DNA from: Flavobacterium psychrophilum
Lineage (GTDB): Bacteria > Bacteroidota > Bacteroidia > Flavobacteriales > Flavobacteriaceae
Direction: 5' to 3'
Length of the DNA stretch: 64,000 nucleotides
Assembly (NCBI GenBank): GCA_945862065.1
Contig: CAMAWT010000012.1
Span: 1-64,000, forward strand
Shown here in pieces: positions 1 through 8,463 of the stretch (its first letter is position 1; the number at the start of each line of letters is the position of its first letter). The notes beneath the pieces were generated by a model. The model was not told the DNA's origin. It worked only from the letters and a program-made list of their open reading frames with translations, and did not search any database. The position numbers and the translations under genes were made by a program.

Positions 1-3000
1 TTCTAGATTAGTGGCGTCGGTATTGGCAATAGCCGTCCAACCTGTTCCAGTACCAACTTGATTGGAATACGTATACATTGAAGGATTACCTGTGGCTGTT
101 ATGTCAAAACCATTAGCACCTGTCGTTGAACCAGTAATGTGTGTGGCTACTTGCCAGTTATTTTTTATAAAATTAGTAGTTGTAACACCTGGTGCTACTA
201 ATCGGAAGGCACGTTTGCCTTGAGCGATGTAGCGTTCTACGGTAACATTTCCTGTCACACTTCCAGCAGAGTTACCAATACATGCTGTTCCGTTAGCATC
301 TGATTTTAAAGTTAAAAATCCGCCAGTTGCCAATGTAGCACCAGAACCTACTGTTACCACACCAAATGAAGAACCACCAATTATGTTTAAGGCGTTGCCT
401 AATGTTGAAGTTCCGCTTCCACTTACTGTTAAATTTTTAAGTAAGTTAGTTGTACCTGGTGTTGTTTGATCAAATCCAAAACTATTTGTATTACCATTCA
501 AAATTAAACTAGACGAAGCCGAACCAACAAAATTACCAGATGTACGTGTAACAATTCCATTTATGGTAAGTGTGTAACCTCCAATATCGAATTTTCCATT
601 TGTTAAGTTCAAATCATTAACTGTCTTGTTACCTGATAAATAAAGGTATCCACCAGTATTAATGGTTAGATTAGAAATACTAGCAGTTTGAGGTAAAGTA
701 ACATTTGAACCTGTTATAGATACATTTGTATATGCAATGGAAGCCCTAATAGTTTGAGTAGTACCTGCACTATTCGAAAATTCTATTGTACTATTTGGTG
801 AAAGTGTAAAAGTTCCAGTAATTTCTGGTTTTGTTCCAGTGCCTCCAACTATTAATTTACCTGTTCCATTAATTGTTAGGTTAGTACTTGCACTTCCAAT
901 TGTTCTACTAGTACCATCAAATATTGCAGCTGTGTTTATAGTTAATGTTCCCGAAACTGAAATCGCATTTGAAGGCGATTTAGTACCTCCATTTGTTATT
1001 GTTAAATTTACATAAGATGGAGCAGCATTAACTATTTGAGTTCCTGAACTTGCAGCATATTCAATTTCAGAGCTAGCACCTAATGTTGGCGTAATGCTTG
1101 GTATTGTTGTGTTTGTACCCACAAAACCATCTAAATCTCTTGTAATAAACTTACCATTAATTACAATAGTTGGAGAACCAGAACCTATTACAATTTGGCT
1201 TGTTCCACCGTTATCAAAAGTTCCGCCAATAGCTATGGTCATTGCAACTCCAGTATTTAACTGCAAGTTATTAGTTCCATTTAAGGTGAATGTACCTCCA
1301 TTATTAATATTTAAGGCACTTGTAACTACAAGCGTAGCAGCTAAATTAGAGGTAACAGCAGCGTTAATATTAATTGTAGCAGGATTACCAAAAGTACCTG
1401 AAGGAAATGGTGTTGAAGTTACACCATTAAAAGTATAATTAGCACCAGCAGTATATGTTTTTGTACCGCCAACAGTTATTGTTGAACCAATTCCACTAGT
1501 ATTTGAGGTAATAAGTGTACCGCCACTTGCAATAGTGAAAGTAGCATTTGTACTAAGACCCTGCGATATAGTGTAAGTACCAGTATTTAATGTACCATTT
1601 ACTGTAAATACATCGCCTGCAGTTGCTGACTGCTTACCAAGTGTTAAATTATTTGTCAATGTTGTTACCGAAGTGCTAGTAATATTATAATCTATTCTAC
1701 CAATATTTGAGGTTCCTATTACACTCAAACTTTGAGAACCATTTTTATTCATAGTAACTAAACCATACTGGCGACTACCAGAACCCGTAACACCAAAAAA
1801 AGCACCCGAAGCAACTGTTAAATTGCCACTTATATTTAATGTACCCACATAACTGGCTGATGAAGGATTACCACTATTTGCAGCAAAGCTAAAAGTACCA
1901 GCATTTATATCTACATTATTGGCTACATTAACTGTACAGAAGCCGCCAGTAGCAGTTGACATATAACTTAAATTGAAAACACCTCCATTTATTGCAATAT
2001 TTCCAAAACTATATGTTAAGCTAGATGTACTTGCACCAATTAAAGAAATATTTGATGACCCTGTACTTGTTACAGTAAAAGTACCAGCAGTAGAAAATAG
2101 GGAGTTGTTAAAATTATAAAATGATGTTTGACTAGCGTTATTCCAAATAAAATTTCCAAAAGTTTGACCAAGCCCAGCAGGATTGGAAAAAGTCATTCCA
2201 GTGATATTACAAGTACTAGCAGCATCCCAACTTGCTGTAGGTATGGTGCCACCATTTGTTTGATGGTTATATATTCCTGTAGATGTAAAAGCTATGGTTC
2301 CTGTTGTAGTAATTGCAGTTCCAACTGTTTGCGTTAATGTACCAGCCACAGTTAAATCTGTTCCAGTTCCATTGGCAATTGTTAGCCCAGAACTATTTGT
2401 TAAAGTTGCACCAGCTTCAATAACCAATTGGTCTAAAGTTATTGAAGAACCTATACTTATATTGTGTCCACTTCGGATTGTTATGGTATTTGCAGCAGAA
2501 GTTGGTGCTGAAGTAGCAGTAATCCAAGAATTATTATCTGATGAAGATTGCCAGTTACTAGCATTTGCCAGAGTAGCACCAGATCCAGTATTACCACTAT
2601 TGCTCCTGAAATAATCTGAAGCAAGTGTTACAGGTGTAATAACAATATTTCCACTAGTTGCACTTGTCAAAGTTCCATCTGTTGCGCTAATAGTATATGT
2701 ATCGGCAGTATTGAATTGAATAGAAGCGAAGGTAACAGAGCCACTTGAAGCAGCAACTGCGCTATTTCCTGATATAGTTCCTGAACCACTTACTTTTGTT
2801 ATACTTATGCTAGATGTATATGCATCATCAACAGTTGCATCATTTCTTCGCGCTTCTACAGTAAATGAAGTCAAATTAACTCCTACATTGCCAGTTGAAG
2901 GAGCCCCAACTAATACCAAACTAGTTGCAGCTGTTTTTGTTTGAGTTGAAGATGTATTGCTATTAGCGCTTGCAGTACTTGCAGCATTCACAGCCCTAAC

Positions 3001-4161
3001 TCTAAAATAATAAGTGGTATTATAATTTAAATCTGTTACTGCCCTTGATGTACCTGAAACAGATAAACTACTATAACCCGATACAAAACTTGAAAAATCA
3101 GTAGCAGTAGATACATCTAATTGGTAGCTGCTTGCACCAGTTACAGAACCCCATGTTGCTGTAAAACTTTTAGAACCTACTGTACTTGGTGTATTAGTAG
3201 CCGGTGGTACACATAAGGTATAAAATGTGGCACTAGCAGGACTTGTTGTATTATAACAAGTACTTGTAGTATTATATTCATATGCTGTTATAGTATATTG
3301 TGTACCAGCAGTTAGCCCAGTTATACTTAGATTGCCCGTTGCAGTGCTAACACCATTGGAAGTGCTGTTATAAACAACATTGTTATTTGTACCAGTTGTA
3401 GAACCTGAACCATAAGAAGCATTTGCACTATAAGTAGAACCACTGGTAGGTGCAACAGCAGCACTACTTGTTGGCCTAGCAACAACTAAAACACCAGCAG
3501 TTCCATTACCACGTGTAAAAGCATAATTACTGCTTGTGGTAGCAATTGAGCTAGTTGTCATGTTGGATGTTTGAACTGTTGGAGATAAGCAAGCAGAAGC
3601 AGTTAAATTTATAGAACCTAATCCAACATTACCACCTGATTTGGTTGTGTATATCCATTTAACATATCTAATTGTACTTCCCAATGCTGAAGAGAAAGTT
3701 CCACTTGTTATGCTTGTATGACTTGTAAGTGTCGAATAAGAACTGCCATCTGAAGAAACTAAAACATCAAAAACATATGAGCCTGATAAAGTATTATTTG
3801 CTAAATTGTAAGACAAAGTTCCTGGATCACCTGTAAAATTTAATATAACATAATCACCTTGATGATCAAATTTCCAGGGTGTAGTTGTAATAGAGTATGC
3901 AGTACCTAGACCCGTTTGAGTAAAACCACTTGGCATTGTATTACTTCCAGAAGTTGTACCCGCACCTGTAACTGGCAATGTTGCCTGCCCCATCACCCCA
4001 TTCACTCCAAGCATTAATACCATGGCCAATAGGCTTAGCTTTTTAAAAATTGTGTTTTTACTTTGTGTTCGAGGAAAGTTTTCAATGGTTTTTGCCTTAT
4101 TTTTTTCAAGGCAGTTCATTTGTAAGGGTACTGATAAATTAAAGGGTAACGTACTTTTCAT
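1..4161 (-). CDS. Giant secreted beta-repeat adhesin, N-terminal part (cut by window edge)
   Basis: This frame is open without a stop from an ATG at 4161 to the window edge, giving at least 1387 residues; the C-terminus lies outside. The first ~42 residues are polar, followed by KKLSLLAMVLMLGVNGVMGQ, a signal-peptide-like core, so export is likely. Residues ~62-320 form a Thr/Ser/Gly-rich module. A fibronectin type III-like domain spans ~318-405 (TWGSVTGASSYQLDV, YYFRVRAVNA). The rest is long Gly/Thr/Ser/Asn-rich beta-strand repeats (SGGTLITSNTSG, TITVGGTKTY), as in surface adhesins exported by the type IX system. The C-terminal sorting domain that would prove type IX export is not in the window. 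The long n-region leaves the start uncertain; Met15 is an alternative. Adhesion or gliding is an inference from architecture only. Confidence 0.85.
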   Translation of the reverse strand, partial: MKSTLPFNLSVPLQMNCLEKNKAKTIENFPRTQSKNTIFKKLSLLAMVLMLGVNGVMGQATLPVTGAGTTSGSNTMPSGFTQTGLGTAYSITTTPWKFDHQGDYVILNFTGDPGTLSYNLANNTLSGSYVFDVLVSSDGSSYSTLTSHTSITSGTFSSALGSTIRYVKWIYTTKSGGNVGLGSINLTASACLSPTVQTSNMTTSSIATTSSNYAFTRGNGTAGVLVVARPTSSAAVAPTSGSTYSANASYGSGSTTGTNNNVVYNSTSNGVSTATGNLSITGLTAGTQYTITAYEYNTTSTCYNTTSPASATFYTLCVPPATNTPSTVGSKSFTATWGSVTGASSYQLDVSTATDFSSFVSGYSSLSVSGTSRAVTDLNYNTTYYFRVRAVNAASTASANSNTSSTQTKTAATSLVLVGAPSTGNVGVNLTSFTVEARRNDATVDDAYTSSISITKVSGSGTISGNSAVAASSGSVTFASIQFNTADTYTISATDGTLTSATSGNIVITPVTLASDYFRSNSGNTGSGATLANASNWQSSSDNNSWITATSAPTSAANTITIRSGHNISIGSSITLDQLVIEAGATLTNSSGLTIANGTGTDLTVAGTLTQTVGTAITTTGTIAFTSTGIYNHQTNGGTIPTASWDAASTCNITGMTFSNPAGLGQTFGNFIWNNASQTSFYNFNNSLFSTAGTFTVTSTGSSNISLIGASTSSLTYSFGNIAINGGVFNLSYMSTATGGFCTVNVANNVDINAGTFSFAANSGNPSSASYVGTLNISGNLTVASGAFFGVTGSGSRQYGLVTMNKNGSQSLSVIGTSNIGRIDYNITSTSVTTLTNNLTLGKQSATAGDVFTVNGTLNTGTYTISQGLSTNATFTIASGGTLITSNTSGIGSTITVGGTKTYTAGANYTFNGVTSTPFPSGTFGNPATININAAVTSNLAATLVVTSALNINNGGTFTLNGTNNLQLNTGVAMTIAIGGTFDNGGTSQIVIGSGSPTIVINGKFITRDLDGFVGTNTTIPSITPTLGASSEIEYAASSGTQIVNAAPSYVNLTITNGGTKSPSNAISVSGTLTINTAAIFDGTSRTIGSASTNLTINGTGKLIVGGTGTKPEITGTFTLSPNSTIEFSNSAGTTQTIRASIAYTNVSITGSNVTLPQTASISNLTINTGGYLYLSGNKTVNDLNLTNGKFDIGGYTLTINGIVTRTSGNFVGSASSSLILNGNTNSFGFDQTTPGTTNLLKNLTVSGSGTSTLGNALNIIGGSSFGVVTVGSGATLATGGFLTLKSDANGTACIGNSAGSVTGNVTVERYIAQGKRAFRLVAPGVTTTNFIKNNWQVATHITGSTTGANGFDITATGNPSMYTYSNQVGTGTGWTAIANTDATNLE

Positions 4162-4405
4162 GGTGTTTATATTATGGATTAAATTGTTTGTTATTTTTAT
4201 CAATACAAAATTAAAAGTAAATGTATTTTGTGTTAAATTTTTAGGTTATCAAATTATTAAAAATAGGTTACTAAAAAAGCTATAATAATTATTTAACGGC
4301 GACTTTTGATATGTTAACGGTGACTTTTGATCTTTGAATGGCGAATTAGTAAGAATTAATGAAATACATTTTTTGTGAAAACTTTGTGTCTTTTGTAGAA
4401 ATAAT
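4162..4405. other. Intergenic leader of the adhesin, AT-rich
   Basis: AT-rich stretch upstream of the minus-strand adhesin gene. It holds a short near-direct repeat around 4292-4332 (GGCGACTTTTGAT / GGTGACTTTTGAT). A promoter for the adhesin is expected here, but no convincing TAnnTTTG box was picked out. Confidence 0.35.
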
Positions 4406-4674
4406 TTCACGAAGCGGCACAAAGATTTCACAAAGTGGCGCTATGAATTTTTTAAACACAGATTTCACAGATTTCGCAGATTTACGATTTGCTTTGGTGA
4501 TTTTTATTTCACGAAGTAGCACAAAAAATTCACAAAGGTACGCTATGCTTTTTTAAACACAGATTTCACAGATTTCGCAGATTTACGCTTCGCTTTGGTG
4601 ATTTTTATTTCACGAAGTTGGATAAAGAATTCACAAAGTGCCGCTAAGCTTCTTTTAAACACAGATTTAAGAAA
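4406..4674. repeat. ~101-bp imperfect tandem repeat, three copies
   Basis: Units start at 4406, 4508 and 4609, each with TTCACGAAG, followed by a CACAAAG-like block, a TTTAAACACAGATTT block and CTTTGGTGATTTTTAT. The third copy is cut short after TTTAAACACAGATTTAAG. Spacing is 102 and 101 bp. It fills much of the gap between the adhesin start and the outer-membrane protein gene. Short open frames through it look accidental. Function unknown. Confidence 0.8.
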
Positions 4675-4724
4675 TTTATTATCCAAAAACGGCTAACCAT
4701 CAACTGATAAAAAAAGTCATAAAA

Positions 4725-4755
4725 AAAGCGGAGTCAAACTCCGCTTTCGATTTTT
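4725..4755 (-). terminator. Rho-independent terminator
   Basis: A perfect 10-bp stem (AAAGCGGAGT / ACTCCGCTTT, loop CAA) with A/T runs on both sides. It lies just past the stop of the minus-strand barrel protein at 4768 and could act in both directions. Confidence 0.85.
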
Positions 4756-4767
4756 TTTGAATTCTAT

Positions 4768-5325
4768 TTAGAACTTAACGATAAACTCTACAGAATGTTG
4801 GATATGATTATTATTTAATTTAAAGTTATCAAAAGCAACTCTAGCAAGTGATTGCAAACGGATTCCGTAACCATCGCCTAACCAAAAATCTAAAGCTAAT
4901 CCTGGGTTTACAGATTGATTAGTTTCTGTTCCTAACCAAAAATAACCAACTCCTCCCACAACAGAGGCATCAAACCATTTAGCTTTTGAAAAAAAATGAT
5001 CTACATTATATTTTGCATTGATATCAACGGCTATAAAATTAGCATCTTCTAGCAATATATATTCGCCATTGTGTAGTTTAGAAGCTGAATATTTATTCAA
5101 AGCAACCTCAGTTCCAACAGATAAATGTTGTTTAACATCATACGACGCAGTAAATTTTGACATCACCGGAAGAATGTTCCAATCTTTTGTTTGAAAGTAA
5201 ACATCATCTTTTGTAGATGTATTATCTATTGCATTTACACCAAATCCAATGGTCCATTTTGAGCTTTCTTGTGCTATTGCAAAAGAAGAAATAACAAGGA
5301 CTAATAAAGTAATTCTTTTTTTCAT
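4768..5325 (-). CDS. Outer-membrane beta-barrel protein
   Basis: 185-residue protein starting with a clear signal peptide (MKKRITLLVLVISSFAIAQ). The mature part alternates hydrophobic and polar residues with many Gly and aromatic residues, and ends in ...SVEFIVKF with a terminal Phe. This is the usual appearance of small 8-strand barrels of the OmpA/OmpW-like porin group in Flavobacteriaceae. There is no OmpA peptidoglycan-binding domain. It is monocistronic, with a TACTTTTA box upstream at 5352-5359 and a strong terminator. Transported substrate, if any, cannot be told. Confidence 0.75.
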   Translation of the reverse strand: MKKRITLLVLVISSFAIAQESSKWTIGFGVNAIDNTSTKDDVYFQTKDWNILPVMSKFTASYDVKQHLSVGTEVALNKYSASKLHNGEYILLEDANFIAVDINAKYNVDHFFSKAKWFDASVVGGVGYFWLGTETNQSVNPGLALDFWLGDGYGIRLQSLARVAFDNFKLNNNHIQHSVEFIVKF

Positions 5326-5472
5326 ACTGATTTTTTTTTAAAATTTTGTTGTAAAAGTACTATTTTTTTTTTAAACTAAAAAAAAGATTTTTTTTTTAGT
5401 ACTAAGTGTTAGGAATTATTATATGGAGATTGGTAATTAATGAATAATCAATTATCATCTGTCAATTAACCC

Positions 5473-7104
5473 CTATTTTTCAATTTCTCTCAAAGACTCC
5501 ATTTTTTTGTATGCCAAAAATCCTTTAATGTCTTCAAAATGTTCTTTGACGCGTTTGTTTCCAAATTCAAACACTTTTTTAGCCAATCCGTCAAGGAAAT
5601 CTCTATCGTGTGAAACTAAAATAAGGGTTCCGTCAAAATCGCGCAGGGCATCTTTAATAATATCTTTGGTTTTCATATCCAAATGATTGGTAGGCTCATC
5701 CAGAATCAACACATTTACGGGTTCCAACAATAATTTGATCATCGCCAATCGGGTTTTTTCTCCTCCAGAAAGCACTTTTACTTTTTTCTGAACATCATCG
5801 CCTTTGAACATAAACGCACCCAACAAATCTTTGATTTTTGTTCGAACATCGCCTACAGCAATTTGATCAATGGTTTCAAAAATAGTCATATCGCCATCCA
5901 ACAACGATGCCTGATTTTGTGCAAAATAGCCTATTTGAGAATTATGCCCCACTTCCAGTTTTCCATCAAAATCAATTTCGCCCATAATGGCTTTTATCAT
6001 GGTAGATTTTCCTTCGCCGTTTTTACCTACAAAGGCTACTTTCTGACCTCTTTCTATCACCATATTGGCATCGTTAAATACCACATGATCGCCATATTTT
6101 TTGGTTAATCCTTCAACCACAACTGGGTATTGACCAGAACGTGGCGAGGGAGGAAACTTTAATTTTAACGCCGATGTATCTACCTCATCCACTTCTATAG
6201 GTACTATTTTTTCAAGCATTTTTACCCTAGATTGAACCGATTCTGTTTTGGAAAAAGTCCCTCTAAATCGATCAATAAAAGCTTGGTTATCAGCTATGAA
6301 TTTTTGTTGTTCGTCATAGGCCTTTTGCTGATGGATACGTCTGTCTTTTCGTAATTCTAAATATTCTGAATACACCGCTTTGTAATCATAAATGCGTCCC
6401 ATCGTAACCTCAATGGTTCTATTGGTAATATTGTCAACAAAAGTTTTATCGTGCGAAATCACCATGACCGCTTTGGCTTGATTGATCAAAAAATCTTCCA
6501 ACCATTGAATACTTTCAATATCCATGTGATTGGTTGGCTCATCAAGCAATATAAGATCGGGCTTCTTTAATAATATTTTGGCCAATTCAATTCGCATGCG
6601 CCATCCACCAGAAAATTCCGATGTCAATCGTGTGAAATCTTCTCTTTCAAAACCCAAACCTTTCAACACTTTTTCTACTTCCGATTCGTAGTTCACCTCT
6701 TCAATAGAATAATATTTTTCAGACAATTCCGAAACACGCTCAATCAATTTCATGTACGCATCACTTTCATAATCCGTCCGAATAGTGAGTTGCTCATTGA
6801 TTTCGTCAATCTCTTTTTTCATATCCAATACCTCAGCAAACGCTTTAGAAGCTTCTTCCATGACCGTGCAATTATCAGAAGTCAATAAATGCTGCGGCAA
6901 ATAGGCAATAACGGCATCACTTGGCGCAGAAATGGAACCACGAGTAGGCTTGCTTTCACCTGCAACGATTTTCAGTAAAGTTGATTTTCCAGCACCATTT
7001 TTACCCATCAGGGCAATTTTGTCATTCTCATTAATGGCAAAAGTTACCTCACTAAAAAGGGTGGTACCGCCAAATTCTACTGCAACATCATTTACTGTAA
7101 TCAT
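5473..7104 (-). CDS. ABC-F family ATPase (ribosome-associated type)
   Basis: 543 residues with two ABC ATPase domains and no membrane segment, the ABC-F layout. Domain 1 has Walker A GKNGAGKST at residues 34-42, signature FSGGWRMR and Walker B LILLDEPTNHMD. Domain 2 has GKNGEGKST, LSGGEKTR and LILDEPTNHLD. The ~75-residue charged linker between them, with ...RFRGTFSKTESVQSR, fits the P-site tRNA-interacting linker. Length and layout are closest to the YbiT/EttA-like groups that act on the ribosome, but the exact subgroup cannot be fixed by eye. A strong promoter lies directly upstream, and the gene stands alone. Confidence 0.9.
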   Translation of the reverse strand: MITVNDVAVEFGGTTLFSEVTFAINENDKIALMGKNGAGKSTLLKIVAGESKPTRGSISAPSDAVIAYLPQHLLTSDNCTVMEEASKAFAEVLDMKKEIDEINEQLTIRTDYESDAYMKLIERVSELSEKYYSIEEVNYESEVEKVLKGLGFEREDFTRLTSEFSGGWRMRIELAKILLKKPDLILLDEPTNHMDIESIQWLEDFLINQAKAVMVISHDKTFVDNITNRTIEVTMGRIYDYKAVYSEYLELRKDRRIHQQKAYDEQQKFIADNQAFIDRFRGTFSKTESVQSRVKMLEKIVPIEVDEVDTSALKLKFPPSPRSGQYPVVVEGLTKKYGDHVVFNDANMVIERGQKVAFVGKNGEGKSTMIKAIMGEIDFDGKLEVGHNSQIGYFAQNQASLLDGDMTIFETIDQIAVGDVRTKIKDLLGAFMFKGDDVQKKVKVLSGGEKTRLAMIKLLLEPVNVLILDEPTNHLDMKTKDIIKDALRDFDGTLILVSHDRDFLDGLAKKVFEFGNKRVKEHFEDIKGFLAYKKMESLREIEK

Positions 7105-7135
7105 GGTTTAAAAAAGTTTTTTTATAATAAAGGCG

Positions 7136-7166
7136 CAAAGGTAAGTTTTTAAGTTGTAATCTCAAA
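7136..7166 (-). promoter_or_regulatory. Bacteroidota-type promoter of the ABC-F gene
   Basis: On the minus strand, TTTG (7163-7166), exactly 19 nt, then TACCTTTG (7136-7143), a perfect TTTG-N19-TAnnTTTG promoter. Transcription would start near 7130, about 25 nt before the ATG. Confidence 0.8.
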
Positions 7167-7209
7167 TGCGTAAATTAACACAATCATTTAAATTTCCTTT
7201 ATTTTTATA

Positions 7210-7310
7210 AGAAGCACGCAACCCCGTTCCAGCTGAGAACCTGTCCCGCTCTCGCCTTTATCTTGCTTGCCCTACGGGACTACGCAAGGATATCGGCTCC
7301 ATCGGGGCTA
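7210..7310 (-). repeat. Interspersed hairpin repeat, copy A
   Basis: Read on the minus strand: head AGCCCCGAT, GAGCCGATATCC, inner stem CTTGC/GCAAG around a CCC-GTA-GGG tip, AGATAAAGGCGAGAGCGGGAC, tail GTGCTTCT. On the head side lie a GTTTTTCAG block and an AT-rich module from 7350 beginning GTTAATTAG, shared with copies C and E. It sits between the ABC-F and DUF2007 genes. Confidence 0.85.
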
Positions 7311-7458
7311 AAATTGAAATATTGTTTTTCAGTTGAAATGAATTAATTTGTTAATTAGATAATTAGCGAATGAGCGAATTGGAAAATGAGTTAAATAGAA
7401 AATGTTCTAATTTAAAAAATTGAAATGAATACAATCATTTAATTATTTAAACAAAAAT

Positions 7459-7677
7459 TTATTGCATCAATAATCGGAACTCATCAATAACTGGATTGGC
7501 TTTTCCGTAGTCTATTTCTTGAATAAAAAGCTCTACCGCTTTATTGTTTTTAACACTTGGCAAAACATTTGCTTGGTTGTTATTTCTAATGACAACCGAA
7601 ATATTAGATTGCTCTAATTTATCTTTCAAAGCAACAGCGAGCATCTCCTCGCCTGAAAATATTTTTATTAAACCCAT
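7459..7677 (-). CDS. DUF2007 family small protein
   Basis: 72-residue protein with the DUF2007 pattern: IFSGEEMLAVALKDKLE, then VVIRNNNQANVLPS, then VELFIQEIDY. The family is annotated as a putative signal-transducing domain, but its biochemical role is unknown. It has no signal peptide or membrane segment. It shares strand with the DEAD-like gene upstream (75-bp gap with tandem repeats) and with the ABC-F gene downstream. Confidence 0.8.
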   Translation of the reverse strand: MGLIKIFSGEEMLAVALKDKLEQSNISVVIRNNNQANVLPSVKNNKAVELFIQEIDYGKANPVIDEFRLLMQ

Positions 7678-7700
7678 GATTTTTTTTTAATTTATAATTG

Positions 7701-7777
7701 ATAATGGATAATGGATAATGGATAATTAATAATGGATAATTATCTAATTGACTAATTATCTAATTGACTAATTATCT
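7701..7777. repeat. Short tandem repeats (7-bp and 16-bp units)
   Basis: Four head-to-tail ATAATGG-type units (7701-7728) are followed by two exact copies of the 16-mer ATTATCTAATTGACTA (7739-7754, 7755-7770) plus a partial third. The 16-mers run into the 3' end of the DEAD-like gene; its TAG stop lies in the first unit. Confidence 0.8.
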
Positions 7778-8390
7778 CATCGTCTGATTCGAAAAACAAA
7801 GGTTCAATCATTATTTTATCCGCTAATATTTCCACTCTTTCTGATATTTCGGAACAAAAAAACAAGCGCTGGGTTTTCTCTACACTTGCAGACAAGCGCA
7901 TGATGACAGCGTCTAACCTACTTTTGAATAAAATTTCAGCATCGTCCACTACAAACATTTTAATGGTATTCATGTTAAAACCTGCCGAAGCAAACATAGC
8001 GTTTATCTTAGTGGTTGTGCCAATAATTACGTCCATTCCCAACGAAATTTGATTTTTATCATAATCCATATCGCCTTTGTCATGAACGCCAATGACACGA
8101 ATATCCATGTAATTTCCTAGTTTTTTGAACAACTCAACCATTTCCAAAACATGCTCCTTTTCTTGAACAAAAACCAAGGCACGCGTGCTTTCGCCAACCT
8201 GTTTTTCTAGTCGTTGCAATACATTCAATACAATAGTTGTTGACTTTCCAGTTCCAACAGGCGATTGAATAACGGCATCGGCACCGCTTTTAATGGTTGC
8301 AAAAGTCTCCAATTGCATTTCATTTGCTTCTATTAAATCGTTTTCAATGAGTGCTTGTTGCAGAAGCGGGTTTATTTTTTTTAATTGCAT
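7752..8390 (-). CDS. DEAD-box helicase-like protein with one RecA lobe
   Basis: 212 residues matching only the first RecA-like domain of a DEAD-box helicase. A Q-motif-like Gln is at ~26, motif I SPVGTGKST at 43-51, a PTREL-like VFVQEKEHV at ~73-81, a GTTTKI motif at ~124-129, and motif II VDDAE at 148-152 in place of DEAD. Motif III is weak (FFCSE). The second lobe with motifs IV-VI is absent, and the frame ends in the tandem repeat. Unwinding would need both lobes, so this is either a partner or regulator, or a shortened remnant. The intact motif I argues against plain decay. Confidence 0.75.
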   Translation of the reverse strand: MQLKKINPLLQQALIENDLIEANEMQLETFATIKSGADAVIQSPVGTGKSTTIVLNVLQRLEKQVGESTRALVFVQEKEHVLEMVELFKKLGNYMDIRVIGVHDKGDMDYDKNQISLGMDVIIGTTTKINAMFASAGFNMNTIKMFVVDDAEILFKSRLDAVIMRLSASVEKTQRLFFCSEISERVEILADKIMIEPLFFESDDEIISQLDN

Positions 8391-8463
8391 TTTTTTTAGC
8401 TCTAAGCTGTAAGTTATAATGAATAAACAACTTTTGCTTATTTCAAAATACGTAAAGCATTAT

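Noticed and set aside
1094..2614. Plus-strand frames at 1094-1438, 2128-2337 and 2294-2614
   Set aside because: They are antisense to the adhesin, whose minus-strand frame is open across the whole stretch; their Pro/Val-rich translations are the complement of its Gly/Thr repeats.
4022..4556. Short frames around the adhesin start and in the ~101-bp tandem repeat
   Set aside because: Low-complexity translations through repeats, no family resemblance, no promoter box.
4406..4674. Possible CRISPR array in the tandem repeat
   Set aside because: Units are ~101 bp with no short constant repeat and variable spacer pattern, and no cas genes are near.
5330..5400. Poly-T stretches upstream of the barrel protein as a phase-variable tract
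   Set aside because: The runs are outside coding sequence and mixed in length; nothing shows a link to expression.
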